Shown: one piece after another, positions 17,661-26,765 of the stretch
Numbering within the stretch: the first letter of the stretch is position 1
Layout of the letters: each line of letters begins with the position of its first letter
Assembly (NCBI GenBank): GCA_040904825.1
Contig: JBBDSU010000030.1
Span: 1 to 64,000 of the forward strand
From: JBBDSU01 sp040904825
Lineage (GTDB): Bacteria; Actinomycetota; Nitriliruptoria; Nitriliruptorales; Nitriliruptoraceae
DNA length: 64,000 nucleotides
Reading direction: 5' to 3'
Notes under the pieces: generated by a model
Told to the model about the DNA's origin: nothing
Databases searched by the model: none
What the model saw: the letters and a program-made list of their open reading frames with translations, nothing else
Translations under genes and position numbers: made by a program

Positions 17661-18863
17661 ATGCGCGAACTCATCACTGTGCCACGGCTGCTACTGAGCG
17701 GATCCCTGATCGCTCCCGGTTGGGTCGAACTCGACAGCGGTGTCATCCTCGGCGCCGGACGCGGCACCCCACCGCGCTCGGCAACCACGGCGTTGGACCA
17801 CGGCGTCCTCAGCCCCGGCCTGATCGATGCCCAGTGCAACGGCGCTTTCGGTCACGACCTGGCGACTGCCGACGCTGACGGGTGGACCGAGGTGGTGCGG
17901 CGAATGCCGTCAACCGGGGTCACCGCGTTCGTCCCGACGCTTGTCACCGGTGAAATAGCCGGAATGATCGCAGCTACCGAGCGCTACCACAGCGTGCGGG
18001 ACACAGCCCAGGGCGCCAAGATGCTGGGCCTGCATTATGAGGGCCCGTTCCTGTCTCCCCAACGGCCCGGCGCCCACCCAGTCGAGCACCTCCTACCCGC
18101 CGATGACGCTGCCTTCGAAGCCCTGCTGGATGCCGCAGGAGATGAACTGGCCTATATGACGCTTGCGCCCGAGATCGCAGGTGGGATGAACGCTGTCCGC
18201 AGGCTCGTCACACGAGGCCTTCGGGTGGCAATCGGACATTCAGACGCAACCGACGACGAAGCCCTTGCCGCGATCGACACCGGCGCGAGCCTTGTCACCC
18301 ACCTGTACAACGCCCAACGCCCTCTTGAGCACCGCGATCCGGGGGTGGTCGGCGTTGCGTTGAGCGATCCACGGGTGACCATCGGGCTGATCGCTGACCT
18401 TCATCACGTTGCCCCGACGGCACTGCGGGTCGCATTCGCAGCAGCGGGTGGCCGCGTGATGCTCGTCACGGATGCGGTGGCCGCCATGGGCGTCGAGCCC
18501 GGCACATGGACCTTGGCTGGCCGACAGTTCGAGGTCGTCGAAGGTCAACCTCCACGACTCGACGACGGCACGATCGCGGGATCGTCGCTGAGACTTGATG
18601 AAGCGGTCGCCAACGTCGTGGCATGCGGTATCGACCCTGCGGTCGCACTGACCGCGGCGACCCGCGTGCCAGCCGATGCGCTGGGGGTCACGCATCTGGG
18701 CCGCATTGCGCCCGGTTGCCCGGCTGATCTCGTCTGGCTCGATGACACCTTCCGCACGTGCGCAACCTGGATCGGTGGTGTCAGATCTGCTCCTGAAGAT
18801 GCCCCGCCGCCAGGCGCGGCTGCCCCGGGCGCTGGCGACCCCACTCAGCAAAGCATCACATGA
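17661..18863 (+). CDS. nagA: N-acetylglucosamine-6-phosphate deacetylase
   Basis: Hydrolyses N-acetylglucosamine-6-phosphate to glucosamine-6-phosphate and acetate. From ATG 17661 it has 400 residues; an earlier ATG at 17649 touches its own GGAAGG, so the later one, behind CTGGGGG, fits better. Metal ligands by family are Glu127 (LHYEGPFLSP), His193 (AIGHSDAT) and His214 (VTHLYNA); the catalytic aspartate is Asp271 (VTDAVAAMG). The early motif is GLIDAQCNGAFG, the normal NagA variant. The tail is Pro/Ala-rich. It overlaps the next gene by 4 bases. Confidence 0.95.
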   Translation: MRELITVPRLLLSGSLIAPGWVELDSGVILGAGRGTPPRSATTALDHGVLSPGLIDAQCNGAFGHDLATADADGWTEVVRRMPSTGVTAFVPTLVTGEIAGMIAATERYHSVRDTAQGAKMLGLHYEGPFLSPQRPGAHPVEHLLPADDAAFEALLDAAGDELAYMTLAPEIAGGMNAVRRLVTRGLRVAIGHSDATDDEALAAIDTGASLVTHLYNAQRPLEHRDPGVVGVALSDPRVTIGLIADLHHVAPTALRVAFAAAGGRVMLVTDAVAAMGVEPGTWTLAGRQFEVVEGQPPRLDDGTIAGSSLRLDEAVANVVACGIDPAVALTAATRVPADALGVTHLGRIAPGCPADLVWLDDTFRTCATWIGGVRSAPEDAPPPGAAAPGAGDPTQQSIT

Positions 18864-19957
18864 CCGGCCCAGGGCGTGACACCTCGACTTCGGCCTCAGC
18901 AGGCTCACCGCGGTCACCCGCGACAATGATGGGACGTGAGATCGCCGAGCAACCCCAGGCGCTCGCGCGGACGCTCGACACCTTGCTGCCGCTGCGGCAG
19001 AGCATCCGAGATCTCGACGCCGACCGTCGCGAAGTACTGTTCGTCGCGCGTGGAACATCCGACAACGCGGCGATGTACGGCCGGTACCTGCTGGAGATCC
19101 ATGCGAGACGTGGAGCGGCATCTGCCGCCCCCAGCCTGGCGACCCACTACAAGGTCGACCGCGACCTGTCCGACACCCTGGTCGTCGCTATTTCCCAATC
19201 CGGTGCGACCGATGAGATCGTTGCAACCCAGCAGTGGGCGGCGGCACTCGGTGCGCGGACCGTGGCGGTCACCAACGTTGCCAACAGCCCCCTGGCGCAA
19301 AACGCAGACCTCACACTGGTGACCCAGGCAGGTGTCGAACAGGCGGTGCCGGCCACCAAGAGTCACACGGCTCAGCTCGCGGCGATCGCAGTCATCGCTG
19401 ACGCGCTCGGCCCCCCCGACCGGTCACTCGAATCGGACCTGCGGCGAGTACCTGAGGTCGTTGATCACCTGCTGTCCGACCAGGCAGGCGTCGCACAGGC
19501 TGTCGAAGCCCTCAATGCCAGCGACATGATGCTGGTCTCCGGACGGGGCCTGACCTTTGGTACTGCGCTTGAGGTCGCACTCAAGTTGGAGGAGACCTGT
19601 CTGGTGCCGGTGCGAGGACTGTCGTATGCGGATTTGCGGCACGGCCCGATTGCAGTGGTCGACGCACACGTCGCGGCGATACTGATCAGCGCCGAGGACG
19701 GTCCACTGGCCGATGGCATGGTCGACCTCGCCAGCCAACTGCGCACACTTGGCGCAACGACCGTCGGCATCGGCGGATCCCCGGTGTTCGCGTCCACCTG
19801 CACCGTCGCCGTCGACGGTGGGCGACTGCCGGAGCCGGTCGCACCGATCGCATTAGTAGTACCCGGGCAATTGATCGTCGAAGCATTGGCGCGAACAAGG
19901 GGCCTTAACCCTGACGCGCCTCGCAGCCTGTCAAAGGTGACCCGCACCGACCACTGA
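18860..19957 (+). CDS. SIS-domain glucosamine-6-phosphate deaminase-like protein (NagB-II/GlmS isomerase type)
   Basis: Two tandem SIS domains in 365 residues, as in the isomerase half of GlmS but without the glutaminase domain. Segments are MGREIAEQPQALARTLD, VARGTSDNAAMYGRY, VAISQSGATDEIV, LTLVTQAGVEQAVPATKSHT and the C-terminal GLNPDAPRSLSKVTRT. Proteins of this form beside NagA act as glucosamine-6-phosphate deaminases, releasing ammonia and fructose-6-phosphate, and substitute for NagB. The coupled ATGA start after nagA supports that. The first 22 residues are Ser/Pro-rich; ATG further in (MMGREIAEQ, about 18926) is a possible start. Confidence 0.85.
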   Translation: MTGPGRDTSTSASAGSPRSPATMMGREIAEQPQALARTLDTLLPLRQSIRDLDADRREVLFVARGTSDNAAMYGRYLLEIHARRGAASAAPSLATHYKVDRDLSDTLVVAISQSGATDEIVATQQWAAALGARTVAVTNVANSPLAQNADLTLVTQAGVEQAVPATKSHTAQLAAIAVIADALGPPDRSLESDLRRVPEVVDHLLSDQAGVAQAVEALNASDMMLVSGRGLTFGTALEVALKLEETCLVPVRGLSYADLRHGPIAVVDAHVAAILISAEDGPLADGMVDLASQLRTLGATTVGIGGSPVFASTCTVAVDGGRLPEPVAPIALVVPGQLIVEALARTRGLNPDAPRSLSKVTRTDH

Positions 19958-20004
19958 AGCCGTCAGCGAGGGCCGCTGCTGCCACCGTGTGCCGGTAGCG
20001 CATA

Positions 20005-20280
20005 TCAGGACAGGTCAAGCGTCACTTCACTATCCAGTGGGAAGATCGGCCTCGGTAGACGCTGCCAGTCGAAGTCGGTGACACGAGACTGGGTATGACC
20101 CGGCGTGTCGACCCTGATCAGTTCCGAGGTATATGGAGCGAAGTACTGAAAGTCCGAAGCAGTCTTGACGACCACGGCACGGATCTCGTCCCGATTGGTG
20201 GCATCGAAGGCATCGTTGATCATACGACCCGACGGCCCTGATTCCAGACCGTAACATCATTGGCCGAATACTCACCTGCG
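20005..20280 (-). pseudogene. C-terminal remnant of an M81-family (MlrC-like) metallopeptidase
   Basis: The 72-codon frame ending at 20005 reads AVVVKTASDFQYFAPYTSE, then LIRVDTPGHTQSRVTDFDWQ, then RLPRPIFPLD, closely matching the end of MlrC C-terminal domains (VKSxxHFRAxF, VDTPGxTxxDL, RPIxPLD). The frame begins at ATG 20223; just upstream, a different frame ends EYSANDVTVWNQGRRVV at 20220, which fits the preceding strand of the domain, so a frameshift lies near 20220. No trace of the N-terminal catalytic part is found up to moaA. I read this as a decayed gene, not a working protein. Confidence 0.5.
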
Positions 20281-20498
20281 CCGGGGTTGCCGAATGTGCC
20301 GATCTGTCCAATGTCGTGTCTGCAGCAAGAAAACCTGGGCAGGCTGCGGTCAGCATGTCCAGGCGGTGATGGCCGATGTTCCGGCAGACACCCGGTGCCG
20401 GTGCACCGAGGCAGACCGCCGCGCCCACCAGCAGGAGAGCCGCGGCTCGTGGTGGCGGCGCAAGAAGAGTTGACCGACCCCAATCTCAGGTGCTGTCG

Positions 20499-21560
20499 TC
20501 AACCGCCGATGTAGGACATTTCTACTCGTGGACCGGTGAGACCAGCTTCAGAACGCAATTCGGAAGCGCGATCGTCACGCGCGGTCCACACCTCCCGGAT
20601 CTGCGCCTCAACCTCGTCGTCACTCGCACCCGACCTCAAGGGAGCACGCAGATCGTGGCCTGCCGACCCGAAAAGACAGGTGAAGAGCTCTCCGATGGCT
20701 GATAGGCGCGCCCGAGTGCAGTCGCGGCAGAACGGGCGCGTCACCGAGGCGATCACCCCAACTTCGCCAGCGCCATCCATATACCTATAGCGCTCGGCAA
20801 CCTGGCCGCCCCGTTCGTCGGCGGCAGGTTCGATCGGCCAGCGCGCGTTGATGCGCTCCACCACTTCAGCGGCAGGCACGACCTTGTCACGCAGCCAGCC
20901 GTTGGTGGTGCCGACGTCCATGAACTCGATGAATCGCATCGTCACGCCAACCTCGCGTGCCCAGTTTGCCAGTGGCTCGATCTGATCGTCGTTGATGCCG
21001 CGTTGCAGGACCGCATTGACTTTGACGGGTGTCATGCCCGCAGCCAGCGCAGCCTCGACCCCTGCGAGCACCGCGCCTACAGGCTGGGCGGTGTCGGCAA
21101 CTTCGCGGAACGTCGCTTGATCGATCGCATCGAGGCTGACAGTGATCCGTTCAAGCCCTGCCGCAACCAGCGGCTCCGCCAATTTCGGCAGCAGGATCCC
21201 GTTGGTCGTCAACGCGATGTCATCGACTCCATCGATGGCAGCGAGGATCGCGACGAGATCGGGCAGGTCGCGCCGCAACAACGGCTCTCCACCAGTCAGT
21301 CGCAGCTTGTGAACACCGAGGCGGACAAACACGCGCGCGAGGCGTCCCAGTTCTTCGAAGGTCAGCAGTTCCTGCCGGTCGAGAAACGCGTGGTCGGCAC
21401 CGAAGATCTCGCGTGGCATGCAGTAGGTGCATCGCAGGTTGCATCGGTCTGTCAGCGAGATGCGCAGGTCACGAACGGGCCTGCCCAGCTGGTCAACAAG
21501 TCCGTCCCGGTTGCCAGCGGGGGGTGCTGCAGTAGCGGCGGATTCCTCGACGATGCCCAT
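20499..21560 (-). CDS. moaA: GTP 3',8-cyclase (molybdenum cofactor step 1)
   Basis: Radical SAM enzyme that converts GTP to cyclic 3',8-dihydro-GTP. From ATG 21560 it has 353 residues. The SAM cluster cysteines are Cys40, Cys44 and Cys47 in DRCNLRCTYC; the second cluster is in RPFCRDCTRARLSAIGELFTC; LRLTGGEPLLRRDL follows the first motif and the chain ends in the essential Gly-Gly (SYIGG). The frame is open far upstream to 22139, but that part is antisense to the moaD-moaE fusion and not protein-like. It is divergent from that fusion. Confidence 0.95.
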   Translation of the reverse strand: MGIVEESAATAAPPAGNRDGLVDQLGRPVRDLRISLTDRCNLRCTYCMPREIFGADHAFLDRQELLTFEELGRLARVFVRLGVHKLRLTGGEPLLRRDLPDLVAILAAIDGVDDIALTTNGILLPKLAEPLVAAGLERITVSLDAIDQATFREVADTAQPVGAVLAGVEAALAAGMTPVKVNAVLQRGINDDQIEPLANWAREVGVTMRFIEFMDVGTTNGWLRDKVVPAAEVVERINARWPIEPAADERGGQVAERYRYMDGAGEVGVIASVTRPFCRDCTRARLSAIGELFTCLFGSAGHDLRAPLRSGASDDEVEAQIREVWTARDDRASELRSEAGLTGPRVEMSYIGG

Positions 21561-21693
21561 CGGGTCAGGGTAACCCCGCCTCCTCTGACGTGACTCGTCC
21601 CTCCGACGAAGGGCCGGACCCTTCACCGCCGCAGGATTTCGGGTGACAGCGCGGCGTCCTACGATCTTGGATGTCCGACGACAAGGCACACAG

Positions 21694-22458
21694 GTGGCGA
21701 CGCCAGTCACAATCCAGGTCCGCCTCTTCGGTGGGCTCGCAGAGCTTGCTGGCAGTCGGTCGGTTGCCATTGAACTTGTCGAACCAGCGACCGTCGCCGA
21801 CCTTGTCGAAGCGATCGCGTCAACGTTCCCAGCGCTGCGAGACAGCCTCGACCGCTGCAAGGTTGCCGTCGACCTAGAAGTTGCCGCCTCTACGACCACC
21901 GTCGGGCCTGATAACGAGGTGGCACTCCTTCCACCGGTCGCCGGTGGTAGCCAGGCCAACTCGACTCCGCCACCGACCGACGTGTCGGCGATCCCGCCAC
22001 CGTCGACAGTGACCCGCACAATCGACGACAGATCGGTGGTGGTCACTTCCGGATTGATGCCACCACCCCTGTCCGTCGACAAACTCATTGCGACGATCAC
22101 AGGCCCAAGTGTGGGTGCGGCGGTGAGTTTCCTCGGCACAGTCCGCGACCATGCGCCGGATCTCGATGGTGTGGTCGGACTCGAATACTCGGCCTACCCC
22201 GCGATGGCTGAACGCGAACTGATGACCATCGCTGATGACATCGCCCAGCAGCACTCGGCCATCACAGGTATCGCGCTCGTCCATGCAGTGGGCGACTTGG
22301 CTGTCGGCGACCACACGATTCTCGTCGCGTGCGTGTCGCCTCATCGAGCCCAGGCCTTCGATGCCTGCCGTGATGCCCTCGAAGAGGTCAAGCGTCGGGC
22401 CCCCATCTGGAAACGGGAACGCACGCGCGACGGCATGTCTCGATGGGTCGGATTGTGA
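21694..22458 (+). CDS. MoaD-MoaE fusion, molybdopterin synthase (MoaX-like)
   Basis: Both subunits of molybdopterin synthase in one chain, 254 residues from GTG 21694 (an AGG lies upstream; the frame is open to ATG 21643). Residues 1-85 are MoaD: VTIQVRLFGGLAELAG and an internal PVAGG whose glycines at 84-85 correspond to the MoaD C-terminus that must carry the thiocarboxylate. A Pro/Ser/Thr-rich linker of about 45 residues follows, then MoaE: GAAVSFLGTVRDH, LEYSAYPAMAE, and the catalytic lysine region EEVKRRAPIWKRE. As in mycobacterial MoaX, cleavage after Gly-Gly would be needed for activity; that is known for the relative, inferred here. Confidence 0.9.
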   Translation: MATPVTIQVRLFGGLAELAGSRSVAIELVEPATVADLVEAIASTFPALRDSLDRCKVAVDLEVAASTTTVGPDNEVALLPPVAGGSQANSTPPPTDVSAIPPPSTVTRTIDDRSVVVTSGLMPPPLSVDKLIATITGPSVGAAVSFLGTVRDHAPDLDGVVGLEYSAYPAMAERELMTIADDIAQQHSAITGIALVHAVGDLAVGDHTILVACVSPHRAQAFDACRDALEEVKRRAPIWKRERTRDGMSRWVGL

Positions 22459-22467
22459 CCGTCGCCT

Positions 22468-23856
22468 TCACTGACCAAGCAGGGGCACGCCCAGGGCGGG
22501 AAGCTTGTCATCTTCGTCATTGATGAGGACGACCTGTCCGCCTCGGCGGGCCACCAGTGACGATGCAATGGACGCTCGGAATCCTGAGGCACAGTGGACC
22601 CATACAGGTTGGTCGGTGGGAATCTCGGCAGCCCGCTGTTCGATCTCGTGGATCGGCATGTGCTGCGAGCCCGCAATCGCACACCGGGCCACCTCATCGT
22701 GGCGCCGCACATCCAGCACGTGCGGGCTACCAGTACGAGCCGCCTCGGCGTATCCGGCGAAATCAGCGACGCGATAGCTAGCGCGCAACAGTCCTCCGCC
22801 GTAGGTATCGATGCCGCCAACAGCGCCGGCAGCTGGCCGGTCGATGCCAACGCGGGTCAACTGGCGCTGGGCTTCGGCAACATCGGCAGCCGTGTCACCC
22901 ACGAGCGTGATCGGCACACCCCACGGGACAAGCCAGGCGAGATAGGTGATGAACGAATCGCCCACCTCGACATTGACGGTTCCGACAACATGGTCGGCGG
23001 CAAACGCCGTTCGACTGCGCAGGTCGACAACCCACTCGCCTGCCGCAATCCGCTCTGCCAACTCGTCCGGGTCAGCGGTCACGGGCGCTGACAGGTCGAT
23101 CGGTCCCGGACCAACGCGATTGCGGGGCCCCATGTGGGCGTAGTAGCGGGGGTAGGCCTCCAAGCCCCCCAGCAACATCGTGACAAACTCGTCTTCGTCG
23201 GTGATGGTCAGCGCCAGGTTGGTGCGACGCTGCTCACCGATCGTGGACACCTCGACGCCCATATCAGCGTCGATCTCCGACGATGGCAGGTCGCTGGATG
23301 CCGACGAGCAGAAGCTGCCGAATCCGTGGGTCGGCAAGACGGTGACATTGTCGTCGAGCTGGCTCGCCAGCCGGCGCGCCGAAGAAAACTGACGGCGCGT
23401 CAATTCGTCGGCCATAGCTCGTGAGACCAGATCAGTCCGTCCGACCGATCCGTACAGCAGGCTGCCACCGGTGAACACGACCTGTTCGTCGTCGGCAACC
23501 GCCAGGTAGGACATGTGGTTGGGCGTGTGCCCCGGCGTGTGGATCGCCTTGATCCGCAGCGCCCCGGAGGTGAACTCGTCACCGTCGGTGGCCACCTCGT
23601 GGTCGAAGAACATTTCTTCGCCCACACCGATCACGTAATCCGCACCGGTCACTCGTGACAGCTCAAGCCCACCTGAGACGTAGTCATTATGGGTATGAGT
23701 CTCCAACACGTGCGTGACGGCAAGGTTGTCAGTGTCGACGGCAGCAAGGACGCGGTCGATATCACGCTGGGGGTCGACGACCACCGCCGCGGTCCCATCG
23801 GTGACGACATAGGTCCGGTCACCAAGTGAGGGGGTGGCAACGGTCGTGATCTTCAT
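22468..23856 (-). CDS. MBL-fold hydrolase with two rhodanese domains (persulfide dioxygenase-like)
   Basis: A 462-residue cytoplasmic protein. Residues about 1-250 are a metallo-beta-lactamase domain with the metal motif ETHTHNDYVSGG, where the usual HxHxDH ends in Tyr; this change is common in the MBL-rhodanese group. IHTPGHTPNHMSY and LPTHGFGSFCS are further ligand regions. A first rhodanese domain (about 265-350) has lost its cysteine (ITLVGDTAAD); the second (about 375-460) keeps it in VHCASGFRASIA. Relatives oxidise glutathione or low-molecular-weight persulfides. It converges on the MoaD-MoaE gene with 9 bases between stops. Confidence 0.85.
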   Translation of the reverse strand: MKITTVATPSLGDRTYVVTDGTAAVVVDPQRDIDRVLAAVDTDNLAVTHVLETHTHNDYVSGGLELSRVTGADYVIGVGEEMFFDHEVATDGDEFTSGALRIKAIHTPGHTPNHMSYLAVADDEQVVFTGGSLLYGSVGRTDLVSRAMADELTRRQFSSARRLASQLDDNVTVLPTHGFGSFCSSASSDLPSSEIDADMGVEVSTIGEQRRTNLALTITDEDEFVTMLLGGLEAYPRYYAHMGPRNRVGPGPIDLSAPVTADPDELAERIAAGEWVVDLRSRTAFAADHVVGTVNVEVGDSFITYLAWLVPWGVPITLVGDTAADVAEAQRQLTRVGIDRPAAGAVGGIDTYGGGLLRASYRVADFAGYAEAARTGSPHVLDVRRHDEVARCAIAGSQHMPIHEIEQRAAEIPTDQPVWVHCASGFRASIASSLVARRGGQVVLINDEDDKLPALGVPLLGQ

Positions 23857-23929
23857 CGTTGAGTCGGCTCCGGTCGCAACAGGGTGTCAGATCGCTCCAA
23901 CGACCGTACTTTTCACGGTATTCCCTGAA

Positions 23930-25201
23930 TCACGCTACCCCTGCAGCGATATCAGAGCGGTGGTGCACGCCGTCCCAGGTGATTCGACCGACTGCGTCAT
24001 AGGCCCGGTGGCGAGCATCGATAACCGACTCCGCGACCGCGGTCACGGCGAGCACTCGGCCACCGCTGGCGACAATCGCGCCACCCTCACGTGATGTGCC
24101 CGCATGGAACGCGACGACGCCGTCGAGCGCGTCCACGGCATCGAGTCCGCTGATGGCGTGTCCGGTCTCTGGCGCAGTCGGATAGCCGCGGTTGGCCATG
24201 ACGACCGTCACCGCAGCCTGGTCGTGCCACGCCACCTCAACGTCGGACAGCGACCCGCGTGCGGATGCGTCGAGGAGCTCGCCAAGATCGCTCGCCATCA
24301 ACGGCAGAATGACCTGGGTTTCGGGGTCACCGAAACGGGCATTGAATTCGAGCAGCTTCGGGCCTTGGGTCGTGTCAACCAGCCCGGCATACAAAAGTCC
24401 CCGGTATGGCTGGCCGCGACGAGCAAGTTCGGCCAGGACCGGAGTGAAGATCGTGTCGCCCAGCTCGGCGACATCATCCGGACCGAATCCTGGAACCGGC
24501 GCATAGGCGCCCATGCCGCCGGTGTTCGGGCCGATATCGCCGTCACCCACGCGTTTGTAGTCCTGTGCGGGAGTCAGCAGGACCGCGTGGGTGCCGTCGC
24601 AGACAGCGAACACGCTGCGCTCGGGACCGTCGAGGAACTCCTCGATAACAACCCGGGCTCCGGCGTCACCGAATCGGCCGCGCACCATCGCGTCATCGAT
24701 CGCGGTGCGGGCATCGGAAAGCTCGTCGCAGATCGACACGCCCTTGCCGGCCGCCAGCCCATCGGCTTTGACGACGTAGGGCGGGGAGAACCGATCCAGC
24801 GCTTGGTGGGCTTCGTCACGATCGGTGGTGGTCACGTAACCGGCCGTTGGCACGCCGGCGGTGATCATCACGTCCTTGGCAAACGCCTTGGACCCTTCGA
24901 TGCGCGCGCCGTCGCTGGTGGGGCCGAAAGCCGGAATCTCATGTTCGGTCAGCGCGTCGACCACGCCAGCCACCAACGGACCCTCTGGTCCGACGACGAC
25001 CAGGTCGGCCTGGAGTTGCTCGGCGAGGTTCGCAATCGACGCAGGGTCGTCAACATCGACCGGATGCGTCGCCCCGAGCGTGGCGGTCCCAGGGCTTCCA
25101 GGCGCAGTGGAGACACGCTCAACCGAGGCAGAGGACGCCAGGCGCCATGCCAGCGCGTGTTCCCTACCTCCAGATCCGATGACGAGGACGTGGCGTCCCA
25201 T
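23930..25201 (-). CDS. purD: Phosphoribosylamine-glycine ligase (GAR synthetase)
   Basis: Couples phosphoribosylamine and glycine with ATP, the second step of purine synthesis. The 423 residues are the normal monofunctional size. Recognisable parts: VLVIGSGGREHALAWRL at the N-terminus, SKAFAKDVMITAGVPTAGY, the ATP-grasp YVVKADGLAAGKGV, GPNTGGMGAYAP and LLEFNARFGDPETQ with the metal ligands. Its ATG overlaps the purA stop by one base, so the two are coupled. Confidence 0.96.
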   Translation of the reverse strand: MGRHVLVIGSGGREHALAWRLASSASVERVSTAPGSPGTATLGATHPVDVDDPASIANLAEQLQADLVVVGPEGPLVAGVVDALTEHEIPAFGPTSDGARIEGSKAFAKDVMITAGVPTAGYVTTTDRDEAHQALDRFSPPYVVKADGLAAGKGVSICDELSDARTAIDDAMVRGRFGDAGARVVIEEFLDGPERSVFAVCDGTHAVLLTPAQDYKRVGDGDIGPNTGGMGAYAPVPGFGPDDVAELGDTIFTPVLAELARRGQPYRGLLYAGLVDTTQGPKLLEFNARFGDPETQVILPLMASDLGELLDASARGSLSDVEVAWHDQAAVTVVMANRGYPTAPETGHAISGLDAVDALDGVVAFHAGTSREGGAIVASGGRVLAVTAVAESVIDARHRAYDAVGRITWDGVHHRSDIAAGVA

Positions 25202-26505
25202 CAGCGTGCAGGCGGTACCAGCGGAACGTCACGCCGGATCAACGTCTGGGACCGTTTCGGACCGATCGACACCCAAGTGACCGGTGCGTCAGACTGGTCT
25301 TCGATCATCTGCACGTAGTCACGCGCGGCAGCCGGAAGGTCCTGGAACCGGGTCACCTCAGAGATGTCGTCGCCCCAGCCTTCGACCTCTTCGTAGACCG
25401 GCTCCGCGTGGTGGAAGATCGATTGGTGCGGCGGGAAGTGGTGGTAGGTCTCGCCGTCATACCGGTAAGCAGTCGCAACCTTGAGGGTCTCAAACGCACT
25501 CAGCACGTCCAGCTTGGTCAAGAACAGGTCGGTGAACCCATTGACCCGGTTGGCGTAGCGGGCCAGCACCCCGTCGAACCAGCCAACCCTGCGGCGTCGA
25601 CCTGTAGTAGTCCCGTACTCGCCGCCGATTTCGCACATCTGCTCGCCGACGTCGTCGAACAGCTCAGTCGGGAAAGGCCCGGCGCCGACCCGGGTGACAT
25701 AGGCCTTGATGATGCCGATCACGCGGTCGACATGCCGGGGACCGAGGCCCGCCCCGGTGAGCGCCCCACCAGCCACAGGGTTTGATGAGGTCACAAACGG
25801 GTAGGTGCCGTGGTCGAGATCGAGCAGGGTGCCTTGCGCACCTTCGAGGATGATGTGGCGGCCCGCCTCCAGCGATGTGTGGATGAGCTCGGTCGAGTCG
25901 ACCAGCATGTCTTTCAACCGGTCGGCGTAGCCCAAATACTCCTCGGCGATCTCCTCGAGGTTCATCGGCAGCCGGTTGTAGATCTTGGCCAGCTGTTCGT
26001 TCTTGTGGTCGAGGACCGCTTCGAGCTTCTGACGAAAGATCTTCTCATCGAACAGATCTTGGAAACGCAGCCCGACGCGCGAGGCCTTGTCGGCGTAGGC
26101 CGGACCGATGCCCCGCTTGGTGGTGCCGAGATTGGCTTTGCCCAGACGCCGCTCGATCAGCAGATCGAGTTCGCGGTGGTAGGGCATGATCAGGTGCGCA
26201 TTGCCCGAGATCTTGACCCGGCCAAAGGCGTCGAGTCCACGAGCCTGCAAGCCATCGAGTTCTTCGAGCATCACCTTCGGGTCGATGACCACGCCGTCGG
26301 CGATCACCGGCGTGACATGCGGATACAAGATCCCGGACGGGATGAGATGCAGCTTGAAAACCTCATCCCCGACGATGACGGTGTGGCCGGCATTGTTGCC
26401 GCCCTGATACCTCACGACGAGGTCAGTGGTGTCGGCGAGGAGGTCGGTGGCCTTGCCCTTGCCTTCGTCGCCCCATTGGGCGCCGACGATGATGGTCGCG
26501 GGCAC
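25201..26505 (-). CDS. purA: Adenylosuccinate synthetase
   Basis: Forms adenylosuccinate from IMP, aspartate and GTP, the first step from IMP to AMP. GTG 26505 gives 434 residues, close to the E. coli 432, and AAGGACC precedes it; the longer frame to 26661 adds a non-conserved lead. The GTP loop GAQWGDEGKGK is at residues 7-17, and the signature QGGNNAGHTV follows. Later blocks TKRGIGPAYADKASR and GTTTGRRRRVGWFD bind IMP and GTP. First gene of a purA-purD pair. Confidence 0.96.
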   Translation of the reverse strand: MPATIIVGAQWGDEGKGKATDLLADTTDLVVRYQGGNNAGHTVIVGDEVFKLHLIPSGILYPHVTPVIADGVVIDPKVMLEELDGLQARGLDAFGRVKISGNAHLIMPYHRELDLLIERRLGKANLGTTKRGIGPAYADKASRVGLRFQDLFDEKIFRQKLEAVLDHKNEQLAKIYNRLPMNLEEIAEEYLGYADRLKDMLVDSTELIHTSLEAGRHIILEGAQGTLLDLDHGTYPFVTSSNPVAGGALTGAGLGPRHVDRVIGIIKAYVTRVGAGPFPTELFDDVGEQMCEIGGEYGTTTGRRRRVGWFDGVLARYANRVNGFTDLFLTKLDVLSAFETLKVATAYRYDGETYHHFPPHQSIFHHAEPVYEEVEGWGDDISEVTRFQDLPAAARDYVQMIEDQSDAPVTWVSIGPKRSQTLIRRDVPLVPPAR

Positions 26506-26765
26506 GTGAGGTCCTTCACTGCGTTCGCCCGCCAGCGCTGCGCACACGCTGTTTCCGCGGGTCGTCCGACGTTGACTTTGCGGAGCGCGACGTCTCCGGC
26601 GGCCGACGTCTGGCCGCCGTGACGTGACCTTATCGCGCGCGACGCAACGACGGCGAACCATGCAGCCAACAGCCGGGACGACCCGCTGCTGCGGTCAGAG
26701 GATCGCCGCTACCCCGCTGCGCGTCAAAGTGGGGGCAAGCCGCTTTACGTCGATGCGGAAAACGC

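Noticed and set aside
18240..19121. 293-codon minus-strand open frame
   Set aside because: Antisense to nagA and the SIS deaminase; Arg/Cys-rich shadow.
24104..25318. 404-codon plus-strand open frame
   Set aside because: Entirely antisense to purD and the purA end; no domain pattern.
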